From assembly GCA_965658745.1 (NCBI GenBank), contig CBFHTK010000001.1:124001-188000 (forward strand): a stretch of DNA of 64,000 nt. Direction: 5' to 3'. Within the stretch, counting starts at the first letter, position 1. Each line of letters begins with the position of its first letter. This DNA comes from JAHDFB01 sp965658745. GTDB lineage: Bacteria; Bacteroidota; Bacteroidia; Chitinophagales; Saprospiraceae. The notes beneath the pieces were generated by a model. The model did not search any database. It was not told where the DNA came from and saw only the letters and a program-made list of their open reading frames with translations. Both the position numbers and the translations under genes were made by a program. Positions 17,483 through 25,671 of this stretch are shown piece by piece.

Positions 17483-19120
17483 ATGAAGAATTTGGTTTCG
17501 AGAATCCTTTTGATTGTATTTTCTTACGCTCTATTCTCTTGTATATCAGATTCTTACAATGACAAGGACAAGCCAAGGCCAGCTGTTTTTCATTATAATC
17601 AGCCAAATAAAATAACTTCTTTAGATCCTGCCTTTGCAAAAAGTCAAAATAATATGTGGGCTGTGCATCACATATTCAATGGATTAGTGCAGCTCGATAA
17701 AGACCTTAAACTTCAAGCTTGTATCGCCAAATCTTGGGATATTTCTGATGATGGACTAACATACACATTTAATTTAAGATCAGATGTCTTATTTCATGAT
17801 AATCAGTGTTTTAGACAACAAAGTGAGAGGCGGTTAACCGCCAAAGATGTCAAGTACAGTTTCGAACGAATCATATCTGATTCTTTAGCAGCTCCTGGCT
17901 CATGGATTTTCAAAGGAAAAGTAGATGAAAAGCAGCCATTCTCCGCACCGAACGATAGTACATTTGTTCTAAGGCTAAAGCAACCATTCTTGCCAATGCT
18001 GAATATTTTAAGCATGCAGTATTGCTCAATTACCTCACGTAGAGCGATTGAATTTTATGGACCAGATGCACGGTCAAATCCTGTTGGAACTGGCCCTTTT
18101 AAATTAAAGAGATGGTTAGAAAATCAGGGATTATATTTAGTCAAGAATCCAGATTACTTTGAAATCAGCAGAGCAGGTGAGAAGTTGCCCTACTTAGATG
18201 GTGTACGTACCAGCTTTATGGAGGATAAAAAAATCGCCTTTTTGGAGTTGCTCAATGGAAAGGTCGAATGCGTATCGGGTCTAGAAAGCTCTTTCATTAA
18301 CGAGATGCTAGAGCCAAATGGGTCACTAAAGTCCGATAAAACTAACAAAATAAATCTGTATAAGAGCCCATATCTAAATCTAGAATACCTAGGTTTCAAT
18401 ATGGAATCTTTAAAGAATACTGCTCTAGCTGATAAACGAGTTCGACAAGCTCTTAACTATGCTATAGATCGTGAAACGATGTTGCAAAGCTTAAGAAATA
18501 ATATTGGTAAGCCTGCGGATTCGGGAGTTATTCCTAAAGGACTGCCTTCTTACAACAGAAAGCTAGTTCCAGGATATAGCTACCAACCACAGAAAGCTAA
18601 GGACTTGCTCAAATCCGCAGGTTTTCCAAACGGTAATGGTATTAAACCAATCACTATTTACACAAACAAAGATTATCTCGATCTTACAACTTATGTGGCA
18701 AAACAGTGGGAAAATATCGGTGTAAAAACAAATATTAGTTTGATGGAATCGGCTTCACTTCGAGCAGGTATGCGAAAAGGTACAATTGATATTTTCAGAG
18801 CTTCGTGGATTGCCGACTATCCAGATGCTGAAAATTTCCTTTGTCTTTTTTATGGAAAAAATGGAGCACCGCCAAGATATACAAGATATCAAAATGATGC
18901 TTTTGATGATCTATATGAAGCCTCAATCCAACAAACAGACCTTGACAAGCGGACAGCTTTATATCATGAAATGAATCGGATGATCGTTGAAGACGCGCCA
19001 GTAATCTTCCTATTTTATGACGAATCCGCACTTTTTACAACGAAAAACGTTGTAAATGTCGAAACCAATGGTATCAATCTACTACAAGTGAAGCAGTTAA
19101 AGGAACAGAATGCAGAGTAG
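17483..19120 (+). CDS. ABC-type peptide/solute-binding lipoprotein (family 5)
   Basis: A 545-residue extracytoplasmic solute-binding protein of the oligopeptide/nickel family. The ATG at 17483 is preferred over one 30 bases upstream because it opens directly into a lipoprotein signal (LLIVFSYALFSC) with the lipid-modified Cys in the lipobox. Family marks are SLDPAFAKSQNNMW, WDISDDGLTYTFNLR, GTGPFKLKRW, VRQALNYAIDRETM and the late DYPDAENF region. No permease or ATPase genes are nearby, so it is an orphan binding protein whose transporter, if any, is elsewhere. It overlaps lipB by 11 bases, so the two are translated from one message. Confidence 0.88.
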   Translation: MKNLVSRILLIVFSYALFSCISDSYNDKDKPRPAVFHYNQPNKITSLDPAFAKSQNNMWAVHHIFNGLVQLDKDLKLQACIAKSWDISDDGLTYTFNLRSDVLFHDNQCFRQQSERRLTAKDVKYSFERIISDSLAAPGSWIFKGKVDEKQPFSAPNDSTFVLRLKQPFLPMLNILSMQYCSITSRRAIEFYGPDARSNPVGTGPFKLKRWLENQGLYLVKNPDYFEISRAGEKLPYLDGVRTSFMEDKKIAFLELLNGKVECVSGLESSFINEMLEPNGSLKSDKTNKINLYKSPYLNLEYLGFNMESLKNTALADKRVRQALNYAIDRETMLQSLRNNIGKPADSGVIPKGLPSYNRKLVPGYSYQPQKAKDLLKSAGFPNGNGIKPITIYTNKDYLDLTTYVAKQWENIGVKTNISLMESASLRAGMRKGTIDIFRASWIADYPDAENFLCLFYGKNGAPPRYTRYQNDAFDDLYEASIQQTDLDKRTALYHEMNRMIVEDAPVIFLFYDESALFTTKNVVNVETNGINLLQVKQLKEQNAE

Positions 19121-19835
19121 CAATTCAAAAATTCAAGTACAAGTCAAACAAATAAAAGACCTAAGCTATCAAGAAGCGTGGGACTATCAGACTGCGGTCC
19201 ATAATGAAATAAAGCAAAGAAAATTAGACAATCGACATAGACCAGATGGCCAAAAGGAACCTCAAGAGCATGTTTTTATTTTAGCTGATCATCATCATGT
19301 CTATACGCTAGGAAAAAGTGGCTCAGAAGATCATCTTTTGATCGATTCCGAGAAAAGAGAAAAAGAAAACATTGAATATTTCAAGATCAATAGAGGAGGG
19401 GATATAACCTATCACGGCCCTGGACAAATAGTCGGTTATCCGATTCTTGATCTCGATGAAATCTTTACAGATATTCATAAGTATGTGAGATTTCTCGAAG
19501 AAGCAGTGATTAGAACCTGTAATGATTATGGCTTAAAAACTGGAAGAATTGAGGGATACACTGGTGTCTGGCTCTCTGATGGCTCAAAGAATCGAAAGAT
19601 ATGTGCGATAGGTGTCCACCTAAGCAGATGGGTTACTATGCACGGTTTTGCTTTCAATGTAAACACCAATTTAGATTACTTTGATTACATTGTTCCTTGT
19701 GGAATAGTTGACGAAGATAAGACCGTTACTTCCTTAGAAAAAGAGCTAGGTCGCAAGGTGGATGTAGAGGAAGTAAAAAATCGCTTACTAAATCATTTTG
19801 CTGAATTATTTGACGTAGAGATCCTAAAAAGATGA
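19110..19835 (+). CDS. lipB: Lipoyl(octanoyl) transferase LipB
   Basis: A 241-residue octanoyltransferase that moves octanoate from acyl carrier protein to the lipoyl domains of 2-oxoacid dehydrogenases and the glycine cleavage H protein. Motifs are RGGDITYHGPGQIVGYP (from residue 95), the catalytic Lys163 in RKICAIGVH, and the acyl-thioester Cys197 in VPCGI. The His-rich ADHHHVYTLGKSG near residue 60 is the usual early block. Its ATG lies inside the end of the lipoprotein gene, indicating translational coupling. LipA is not in the window. Confidence 0.96.
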   Translation: MQSSNSKIQVQVKQIKDLSYQEAWDYQTAVHNEIKQRKLDNRHRPDGQKEPQEHVFILADHHHVYTLGKSGSEDHLLIDSEKREKENIEYFKINRGGDITYHGPGQIVGYPILDLDEIFTDIHKYVRFLEEAVIRTCNDYGLKTGRIEGYTGVWLSDGSKNRKICAIGVHLSRWVTMHGFAFNVNTNLDYFDYIVPCGIVDEDKTVTSLEKELGRKVDVEEVKNRLLNHFAELFDVEILKR

Positions 19836-19844
19836 GTACTTTTG
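19809..19844 (+). promoter_or_regulatory. Promoter of the thioesterase gene
   Basis: TTTG at 19809-19812, inside the end of lipB, and TACTTTTG at 19837-19844 are separated by 24 bases. The thioesterase ATG lies 56 bases beyond. The -7 box is an exact match. Confidence 0.5.
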
Positions 19845-19900
19845 CAGTCATTTTGGAGGCAATTCTATTTCTGGATAAAAAGTAAAATCACAAACAACAT

Positions 19901-20449
19901 ATGAGTGCATTGAAAGGTAAAACAACTGAGCAGTCCAAAACCACTATGACGGAATTGATCATGCCAAATGATACAAATCCGCTTGGAAATCTTATGGGAG
20001 GAAATCTGATGCGTTGGATGGATATCTGCGGTGGAATTTGCGCAGCGAAGCACTCAGGCAACCATGTGGTGACCGCTTCCGTTGATCATATCTCATTCAC
20101 AGCACCAATCAAATTAGGTGATGCAATTACGATCAATGCTACCGTAACAAGAGCTTTCAGTACGTCCGTAGAAATATATATAGAGGTTTATGCGCGAGAC
20201 ATTACAGGAGACAACCCACGTAAGTCAAATCATGCATTTATGACCTTTGTAGCGCTCGATCCAATCAAGAAAACACCTTGCCCAGTACCACCTGTTATTC
20301 CTTTGAGTGCAGAAGAACAAAAGCTATATGAAGCGGCTGTAAGGAGACGAGAATTAAGATTAATCTTGGCAGGAAAGATGAAGCCAGAAGATGCTACAGA
20401 AGTAAGAAGTTTCTTCGATAAATTTCCAAAACCTGCAACTGATCAATAA
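19901..20449 (+). CDS. Acyl-CoA thioesterase (hotdog fold, YciA-like)
   Basis: A 182-residue hotdog-fold thioesterase that hydrolyses acyl-CoA. The central helix and following loop have MPNDTNPLGNLMGGNLMRWM with the conserved Asn/Gly/Asp surroundings, followed by VTASVDHISFTAPIKLGD, typical of the YciA/BACH group. The C-terminal extension of about 50 residues is charged (RRRELRLILAGKMKP). It has its own promoter box in the end of lipB. Acyl-chain preference cannot be read. Confidence 0.9.
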   Translation: MSALKGKTTEQSKTTMTELIMPNDTNPLGNLMGGNLMRWMDICGGICAAKHSGNHVVTASVDHISFTAPIKLGDAITINATVTRAFSTSVEIYIEVYARDITGDNPRKSNHAFMTFVALDPIKKTPCPVPPVIPLSAEEQKLYEAAVRRRELRLILAGKMKPEDATEVRSFFDKFPKPATDQ

Positions 20450-20572
20450 TCAATAGCAGTTTGATTCAAGACAAGCTATAGTATATAGTGCCTGTTTAAG
20501 GAATTCATTTTACGTCGAGATTGTCATCTTAATTATTCACTATCCTAAAGTGTTACATTGAATAAGGTAGAG

Positions 20573-20684
20573 TAGGGCGATGCCTATCGGCCCCGGCTCT
20601 GCGAAGTTTCACTATGTTCATCCCTCATTCGCAAGCTCTTTCGGGATCGTTCTATTCAGAACGACTTCTACGATCCGTATCGCA
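20573..20684 (+). repeat. Dispersed 112-bp intergenic element, copy 2
   Basis: It starts TAGGGCGATGCC and ends GATCCGTATCGCA, the same length and same ends as the element at 4391-4502. The middle differs and includes two related short blocks (GGGATCGTTCTATTC and GAACGACTTC). It occupies most of the useful space in the 304-base gap between the thioesterase and PEBP genes; nothing else is visible there apart from AT-rich flanks. Confidence 0.7.
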
Positions 20685-20753
20685 GATCAAAACCAAGGAT
20701 TCACCTTAGTGAAATCTAATATTCTTTCTAACTTTAGGTAAAATCGAGATAAT

Positions 20754-21230
20754 ATGAAGCAATTTACTTTAAGTAGCAACGACCTTAAACCTCAGATGGA
20801 GAAAAGGCATGTTTTCCATGATTTCGGGGCTGGGGGAGAGAATATATCTCCAGCTCTATCATGGAGTAATGCACCAGAGGGCACTAAAAGTTTCTTGATC
20901 ACTTGTCATGATCCTGATGCGCCTACACCAAGTGGCTGGTGGCATTGGTGCATATGTAATATTTCGTCAGAATTAAATGAATTGAAAGCTGGCGTTAAAC
21001 CCGATTCAAATCTTGGAACACAGGCACTAAATGACTATGGATCAGTAGGCTATGGGGGAGCTTGTCCACCGCCAGGGGATCCATTTCACGCTTATCACTT
21101 CACGATTTATGCACTAGACACTGAAAAAATTGAAGTTAAAAACGGTGTAATGCCAGCAATGGTGATTTTCTTGGCAAATGCACATATTCTAGCGAAAGCT
21201 ACTATTACAAGTTACTATAGACGTGATTAG
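20754..21230 (+). CDS. PEBP family protein (YbhB/YbcL type)
   Basis: A 158-residue phosphatidylethanolamine-binding-family protein. The fold's ligand pocket motifs are present: SPALSWSNAPEGTKSFLITCHDPDAPTPSG, WWHWCICNI, and the GGACPPPGDPFHAYHFTIYALD block. Bacterial YbhB/YbcL proteins bind small anionic ligands and some inhibit proteases; the function here is unknown. No signal peptide is present, so it is probably cytoplasmic. It is convergent with ndk and they share a bidirectional terminator. Confidence 0.93.
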   Translation: MKQFTLSSNDLKPQMEKRHVFHDFGAGGENISPALSWSNAPEGTKSFLITCHDPDAPTPSGWWHWCICNISSELNELKAGVKPDSNLGTQALNDYGSVGYGGACPPPGDPFHAYHFTIYALDTEKIEVKNGVMPAMVIFLANAHILAKATITSYYRRD

Positions 21231-21235
21231 AAACC

Positions 21236-21266
21236 AAAAAGGCTATCTCGTAGTGAGACAGCCTTT
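21236..21266. terminator. Bidirectional terminator between PEBP gene and ndk
   Basis: AAAGGCTATCTC and GAGACAGCCTTT form a stem with one mismatch around a GTAGT loop, with A-runs on the left and a T-run on the right. It can serve both convergent genes. Confidence 0.75.
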
Positions 21267-21290
21267 ACTTTCTTCTGTGATCAAGCTTTA

Positions 21291-21713
21291 CTATGCGAAA
21301 ACTTCTGTTCCGGCAAAGTGGAAATTTGATTCGATTTCAGCATTTTCGTCAGAATCTGAACCGTGTACCGCATTTTCTCCGATACTAGTCGCGTACAATG
21401 CTCTGATTGTTCCTTCAGCAGCTTCAGATGGATTAGTTGCACCAATTGTTGCTCTAAAATCAGCAACTGCATTGTCTTTTTCTAAGATCGCAGCCACAAT
21501 AGGGCCCGAAGACATAAATTCTACTAGTTCACCATAAAAAGGTCTCTCTTTATGGACAGCATAAAATTCTCCAGCTTTTTCCGCAGATAGCTTGGTGTAT
21601 TTCATTGCTACGATCCTAAATCCTGCCTTGTTAATGTGTGCTAAGATAGCTCCAATGTGTCCATTTTTAACAGCATCAGGCTTGATCATTGTAAATGTTC
21701 TGTTATTTGCCAT
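21291..21713 (-). CDS. ndk: Nucleoside-diphosphate kinase
   Basis: A 140-residue kinase that moves the gamma-phosphate from ATP to other (d)NDPs, through phosphohistidine His117 in NAVHGSDSDENA. Other conserved parts are FTMIKPDAVKNGHIG, ERPFYGELVEFMSSGP and RATIGATNPSEAAEGTIRA. Length and sequence are ordinary for the family. Single gene, with a -7 box TATTTTTG on the minus strand 66 bases before the ATG. Confidence 0.98.
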   Translation of the reverse strand: MANNRTFTMIKPDAVKNGHIGAILAHINKAGFRIVAMKYTKLSAEKAGEFYAVHKERPFYGELVEFMSSGPIVAAILEKDNAVADFRATIGATNPSEAAEGTIRALYATSIGENAVHGSDSDENAEIESNFHFAGTEVFA

Positions 21714-22101
21714 TCTTACTTAATTTTTGAATTTCATAATTATAAATTACAAGCATCTAAAGAGCTTGTAAATCGCCGCAAAAATAGCAAACTTATTTTG
21801 ATTGGTGGCTCTGTAAAATTATAAAGCCTTGAAAATGACTCATTATTAGTTCATTTAGCTTTTCGCAGCACAATACCACCAAAATATGAAACTAGAGGGC
21901 ATAGGGTATAGCCTTCGTTTCCTTAATTTAACATAATATTAATTATAGGAACAAGGAACAATAAAACAGCTTCCAAGCAACTGAGACGACAAAATAAATA
22001 TCTTTTCACTATGACCTGTGCATTTGTTTAAATTCTATTGGTCGTATAGCAGAATTCTAGATTGCCATAGAAGCCTTATCTTTAATAGAAATAAATCTTC
22101 T
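21714..22101. other. Divergent spacer between ndk and the truncated gene
   Basis: A 388-base AT-rich spacer. It holds the ndk -7 box (minus strand TATTTTTG at 21779-21786) and a near-match TATCTTTA about 25 bases before the ATG at 22102. No RNA gene, repeat or small reading frame was convincing. Confidence 0.4.
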
Positions 22102-22515
22102 ATGCTAAGTAAGCTTCTCCAAGTCTCTTTCTTTTTTTGTTTAGCCAGCATGGCTGTCTCAAGCCAAGTACCAACAGAGTCTGATTGTCTTGGAGCAATT
22201 CCAGTTTGCGATGATATGTATTTCGAATTAAATTCGTACACAGATGAAGGTGAATATGAAAATGAACTTCACGAGGACTGCTGTGTCGAAGATGAAGTTA
22301 ATTCAGTCTGGTATAGATTTGTTCCAACGATCAGCGGTAATTTAGGTTTTGAGATTATTCCCAATGACCTTGATGATGATTACGATTGGGCTGTATTTAA
22401 CATAACATCTGTTCCTTGTGAGGATTTAATCAATAATTTTAATGCAATCGTAAGCTGTAACGCTACAGCTGGCCAAGATAAAGGCTTCACCTGCTATGGT
22501 GTTACTGGAGTGTAG
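22102..22515 (+). pseudogene. 5' fragment of a large secreted-protein gene
   Basis: A 137-residue product with a signal peptide (MLSKLLQVSFFFCLASMAVSSQ) followed by sequence like the N-terminal module of very large Bacteroidota surface proteins: DCLGAIPVCDDMYFE, then VWYRFVPTISGNLGFEIIPN and DDDYDWAVFNI. Those proteins normally continue for hundreds of residues to a sorting domain. Here the frame ends abruptly at GVTGV, immediately before a decayed insertion sequence, so this is most likely a truncated remnant. The ATG at 22102 is chosen over one 84 bases upstream because it begins the signal peptide. Confidence 0.7.
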
Positions 22516-22563
22516 CCTTACTAACTAATAGGACAAGTTTAAATTAACAAAATTTAATATACT

Positions 22564-22800
22564 ATGAAGAAGAGTAAATTTACAGAATCGCAGATCATTA
22601 AGGTGCTAAATGGGAATTAGGCAGGCCGCAAGGTAGAAGATATAAGCCGGGGACTAGGCATCAGCACAGGGACGTTTTACACTTGGAGAAAGAAGTACGG
22701 AGGGATGTAAGCGAGTCAAATTAAAGAATTGTAAGCGCTGAAAGAAGAAAACAGCAAGCTCAAGAAGATGTACGCAGATCAGGCGATTCAAGTAGAAATC
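22564..22800 (+). mobile_element. Decayed IS3-family orfA (transposase helix-turn-helix subunit)
   Basis: Conceptual translation from the ATG at 22564 gives the opening of an IS3-family OrfA: KKSKFTESQIIKVL, then GLGISTGTFYTWRKKYGGM and ALKEENSKLKKMYAD. Three in-frame stops interrupt it (TAG at 22618, TAA at 22708, TAA at 22732). No OrfB with a DDE catalytic domain follows; after about 22800 the frame no longer resembles a transposase. A 30-base imperfect palindrome sits at 22831-22860. It is an old, non-functional remnant adjoining the truncated gene at 22102-22515. Nothing else is visible up to 22986. Confidence 0.85.
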
Positions 22801-22986
22801 GATGGAATGTCAATTACCGAAACGAGATTGCAGATGATCTTCAAGGACTTTGAAGATCTGAATATATCTGTAAATAACTATTAAGTATTATAAGTAACTT
22901 CATGAGTGAACTAGCAAAGCTAAATTAATGGAATTCTTAGTACGATAAATTACCAAGTCCTGAGACAATACTCGGTTATTGAATAA

Positions 22987-23595
22987 TTAAACATGTTCCA
23001 AGCGTTTCAGACTTTCTAAAGTATAGTAGTTATATAAGCCGCTGACTCCCACGACATTCATCTTGCTAAAATCCAAATCCTCTTGATCGCTCCAATATTT
23101 AGCGTTGATCAGAACCTTCTTTATCTCGCAAACAAGTAAGATTGTTCCATTTTTGATTTTGTGTTCTTCAACAAATTCTAAGTGAAGCGACACATTTGAC
23201 TCTTCAACATAAGGGACTGATTTCAAGCCCCTTAAGACACTCAACCCTACAGCTTCAAACTCTGATTCTTCAATTGGATATTTCGCACTTGTTTGATGAG
23301 CTTTTTCTAGAATTTCTTCGTGAATCAGATTCATACTAAGCAATTTAGTGCTCTTGATATTGCTGTAAGTATGTCGTTCGACCGTAGTTGGTCGCATAAT
23401 GAAACCTAAAAGTGGAGGATTTGCACCGATATGTACAACAGAATTGAATATAGCGAGGTTGTCTATATCATCGTTACTTCTCGTGCCAATAAGAAACGGA
23501 GTTCTAACTCCAGAAAGCTGATTGAAAAAGTTTACGCGCTTATACTTGTCCCACTCCCCTATTTGCCGCTCGGTTATCTCTACTAATTGATCCAT
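22987..23595 (-). CDS. Flavin reductase-like FMN-binding protein
   Basis: A 202-residue split-barrel protein of the flavin reductase-like family. GVRTPFLIGTRSNDDIDNLAIFNSVVHIGANPPLLGFIMRP spans the flavin-binding strand set, and ERHTYSNIKST follows as the usual loop. Family members bind FMN and serve as NAD(P)H:flavin reductases or as flavoprotein domains of unknown substrate. Its start overlaps the end of the LOG-family gene by 13 bases, so it is the last gene of the VWA-MoxR-LOG-flavin reductase operon. No known link joins these functions. Confidence 0.82.
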   Translation of the reverse strand: MDQLVEITERQIGEWDKYKRVNFFNQLSGVRTPFLIGTRSNDDIDNLAIFNSVVHIGANPPLLGFIMRPTTVERHTYSNIKSTKLLSMNLIHEEILEKAHQTSAKYPIEESEFEAVGLSVLRGLKSVPYVEESNVSLHLEFVEEHKIKNGTILLVCEIKKVLINAKYWSDQEDLDFSKMNVVGVSGLYNYYTLESLKRLEHV

Positions 23596-24164
23596 TTTCC
23601 CTCTTTTCCAACTTGTCTTGATCTAGATTTAGCTTCCATTAAATCTATTAGGGTAACTGGGTCATCTGCAAATACTATATTTTCTAAATACCTACTTTTG
23701 ATAAATCCTTCCTTTACCGTGTGCTCTAAAAAGGTCTTTAAATGATCGTAATATCCATTTACATTGTAAAAGCCAACAGGGAATGTATGCAAGCTAAGTT
23801 GTTCCCATGTTAGAACTTCAAAAACTTCATCTAAAGTCCCGAAGCCCCCTGGCATTGCAATAAAACCCTCTGACATATCAACCATGCGTTTTTTTCGGAT
23901 ATGCATATCCTCTACAACTTCAAGACTTGTTAGCTCTTCATGACCAACCTCCATATCCATTAAAAATTGAGGGATCACTCCAAATATCTCACCTCCACTT
24001 TTCAGCACTTCATCTGCTAAAACTCCCATCAGGCCTACACTTCCAGCACCATAAACCACCTTGATCCTTTGTCTTACTAACTCTTTCGCAAGCTTTTTTA
24101 CTCCTTGCTCATATGTTTTAGAAAAACCCTTTGAAGAACCACAATATATTGCTACCCTATTCAT
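23583..24164 (-). CDS. LOG-family nucleoside-5'-monophosphate phosphoribohydrolase
   Basis: A 193-residue Rossmann-fold protein of the LOG/TIGR00730 family. Signature motifs are YGAGSVGLMG, the Arg-bearing MHIRKKRM (residues 88-95) and PGGFGTLDEVFE (residues 105-116). Characterised members split the N-glycosidic bond of (cytokinin) nucleoside monophosphates, releasing a free base and ribose-5-phosphate; many bacterial ones act on AMP. It overlaps the MoxR-like gene by four bases (ATGA) and the flavin reductase by 13 bases. Confidence 0.92.
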   Translation of the reverse strand: MNRVAIYCGSSKGFSKTYEQGVKKLAKELVRQRIKVVYGAGSVGLMGVLADEVLKSGGEIFGVIPQFLMDMEVGHEELTSLEVVEDMHIRKKRMVDMSEGFIAMPGGFGTLDEVFEVLTWEQLSLHTFPVGFYNVNGYYDHLKTFLEHTVKEGFIKSRYLENIVFADDPVTLIDLMEAKSRSRQVGKEGKWIN

Positions 24165-25633
24165 ATATCATCAGATGTAAGATCATCCCACATTTCTGCA
24201 AGTGGATCAGAAAAACTAGATCCAGTTCCCAAGAAATCTTTGTTAACAACTTCCAGCTCAGAAAGACCATAAATCATCAATTCCTTTAAGAACTCGACAT
24301 CTGCTTTGCTAGCACCCATATCAGCTACAAGCGTTTCAAGTCCCGCCACTTGATTTAACGCTTCGTTGAAATCTTTATCAGAAGCATCATTAAGAAGTTC
24401 GACCTCATTTCCACCTGCAAAGAATGCCTTTATAACACCATATGGATCATTTTCAGCACTTTTCTTAAGCTTGTTTGGGTTTACAAAAAACCTCAAAAAC
24501 ATGTTTTTCACTGCACCTCCAATAAAACTTAGAGCGACTTGATGAGGTCCTTCTTGCTCTCCTTCATAGACTAATTCTACTTTTCCAGTAATAGCTGGTA
24601 TGATTCCCCACAGATCAGTAATTCGAGCTGTGCTGCTCTTCTCACCATTAATTAGCATTCTTCTTTCAACTGTACTGTAAAGGTTTTCTAATGCAGAAAT
24701 GCTTAATCTCGCTGATACGCCACTTTTCTCGTCAACAAAATCACTGATTCGAGCTTCGAAACTAACTAGTTCCAAGAGATCTAACATCCATGGATGAATC
24801 TTTATCGCGCTTTTCTGCTCCTCAGTGATTTGTGCTTCCTGAGCCGTAATAGCTTTCGACTCATCTAATTCTTCGGGATAGTGAGTCAAAATTTGTGACT
24901 CGATTCTATCTTTCAAAGGTGTAATAATTGAACCTCTGTTAGTGTAATCTTCCGGATTTGCAGTGAATACAAATTGAATATCTAGTGGAAGAGCCATCTT
25001 AAATCCACGTATTTGAATGTCTCCTTCCTGCAAGATATTGAACAGTGCAACCTGAATACGTGCTTGTAAATCAGGAAGTTCATTTATTACAAAGATACAA
25101 CGATGGGATCTTGGGATGAGTCCAAAATGCAATACTCTAGGATCTGAATATGGTAGTTTTAAGGATGCCGCCTTGATAGGATCAACATCTCCAATTAAGT
25201 CTGCTACAGAAACATCTGGAGTAGCTAACTTCTCAACGTACCTTTCGCTCCTATGCAACCAAGAAATAGGTGTTTTATCACCCAATTCGTTAACTTGTTC
25301 CTGCCCGTGTTTCGTAATAGGTTCAAGTGGATCATCATTCAGTTCGTTACCAGAAATATAAGGAATGTATTCGTCTAATAGATCTACCATCAATCGCGCC
25401 ATTCTCGTTTTTGCCTGTCCACGTAATCCTAGAAATAAGATGTTATGTCTAGATAGCAAAGCTCTCTCAACATCAGGAATAACTGTTTCGTCGTATCCGA
25501 TCACTTCTTTAAAAAGAGGCTCTTTTGCCAGTAATTTCTTCCGTAGGTTTGCTCTAATTTCAGATTTAATACTTTGTGACTTGTAGCCAGACTCTTTCAA
25601 TGCGCCTAATGTCTTAATTTTCTTTATATTCAT
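24161..25633 (-). CDS. MoxR/Mg-chelatase-like AAA+ ATPase
   Basis: A 490-residue AAA+ ATPase. Walker A is GLRGQAKTR (residues 69-77), the Walker B region reads CIFVINELPDLQARIQVAL, and sensor/insert sequence FTANPEDYTNRGSIITPLKDRI is clear. The Walker B acid pair reads NE, not DE; I recall this as usual in this subfamily, so it is not a defect by itself. These ATPases work with a von Willebrand A partner as chaperone or remodelling pairs, and the VWA gene is directly upstream on the same strand, 38 bases away. The substrate of the pair is unknown. Confidence 0.88.
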   Translation of the reverse strand: MNIKKIKTLGALKESGYKSQSIKSEIRANLRKKLLAKEPLFKEVIGYDETVIPDVERALLSRHNILFLGLRGQAKTRMARLMVDLLDEYIPYISGNELNDDPLEPITKHGQEQVNELGDKTPISWLHRSERYVEKLATPDVSVADLIGDVDPIKAASLKLPYSDPRVLHFGLIPRSHRCIFVINELPDLQARIQVALFNILQEGDIQIRGFKMALPLDIQFVFTANPEDYTNRGSIITPLKDRIESQILTHYPEELDESKAITAQEAQITEEQKSAIKIHPWMLDLLELVSFEARISDFVDEKSGVSARLSISALENLYSTVERRMLINGEKSSTARITDLWGIIPAITGKVELVYEGEQEGPHQVALSFIGGAVKNMFLRFFVNPNKLKKSAENDPYGVIKAFFAGGNEVELLNDASDKDFNEALNQVAGLETLVADMGASKADVEFLKELMIYGLSELEVVNKDFLGTGSSFSDPLAEMWDDLTSDDI

Positions 25634-25671
25634 ATCTACATGGTCTTTTATTATGACCGTTTCTACTTTTG

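Noticed and set aside
22564..22800. Stop-codon readthrough or a different genetic code, suggested by three in-frame stops in the OrfA-like frame
   Set aside because: Every other gene in the window uses TAA, TAG and TGA as ordinary stops, and the element also lacks orfB. Decay is the simpler reading.
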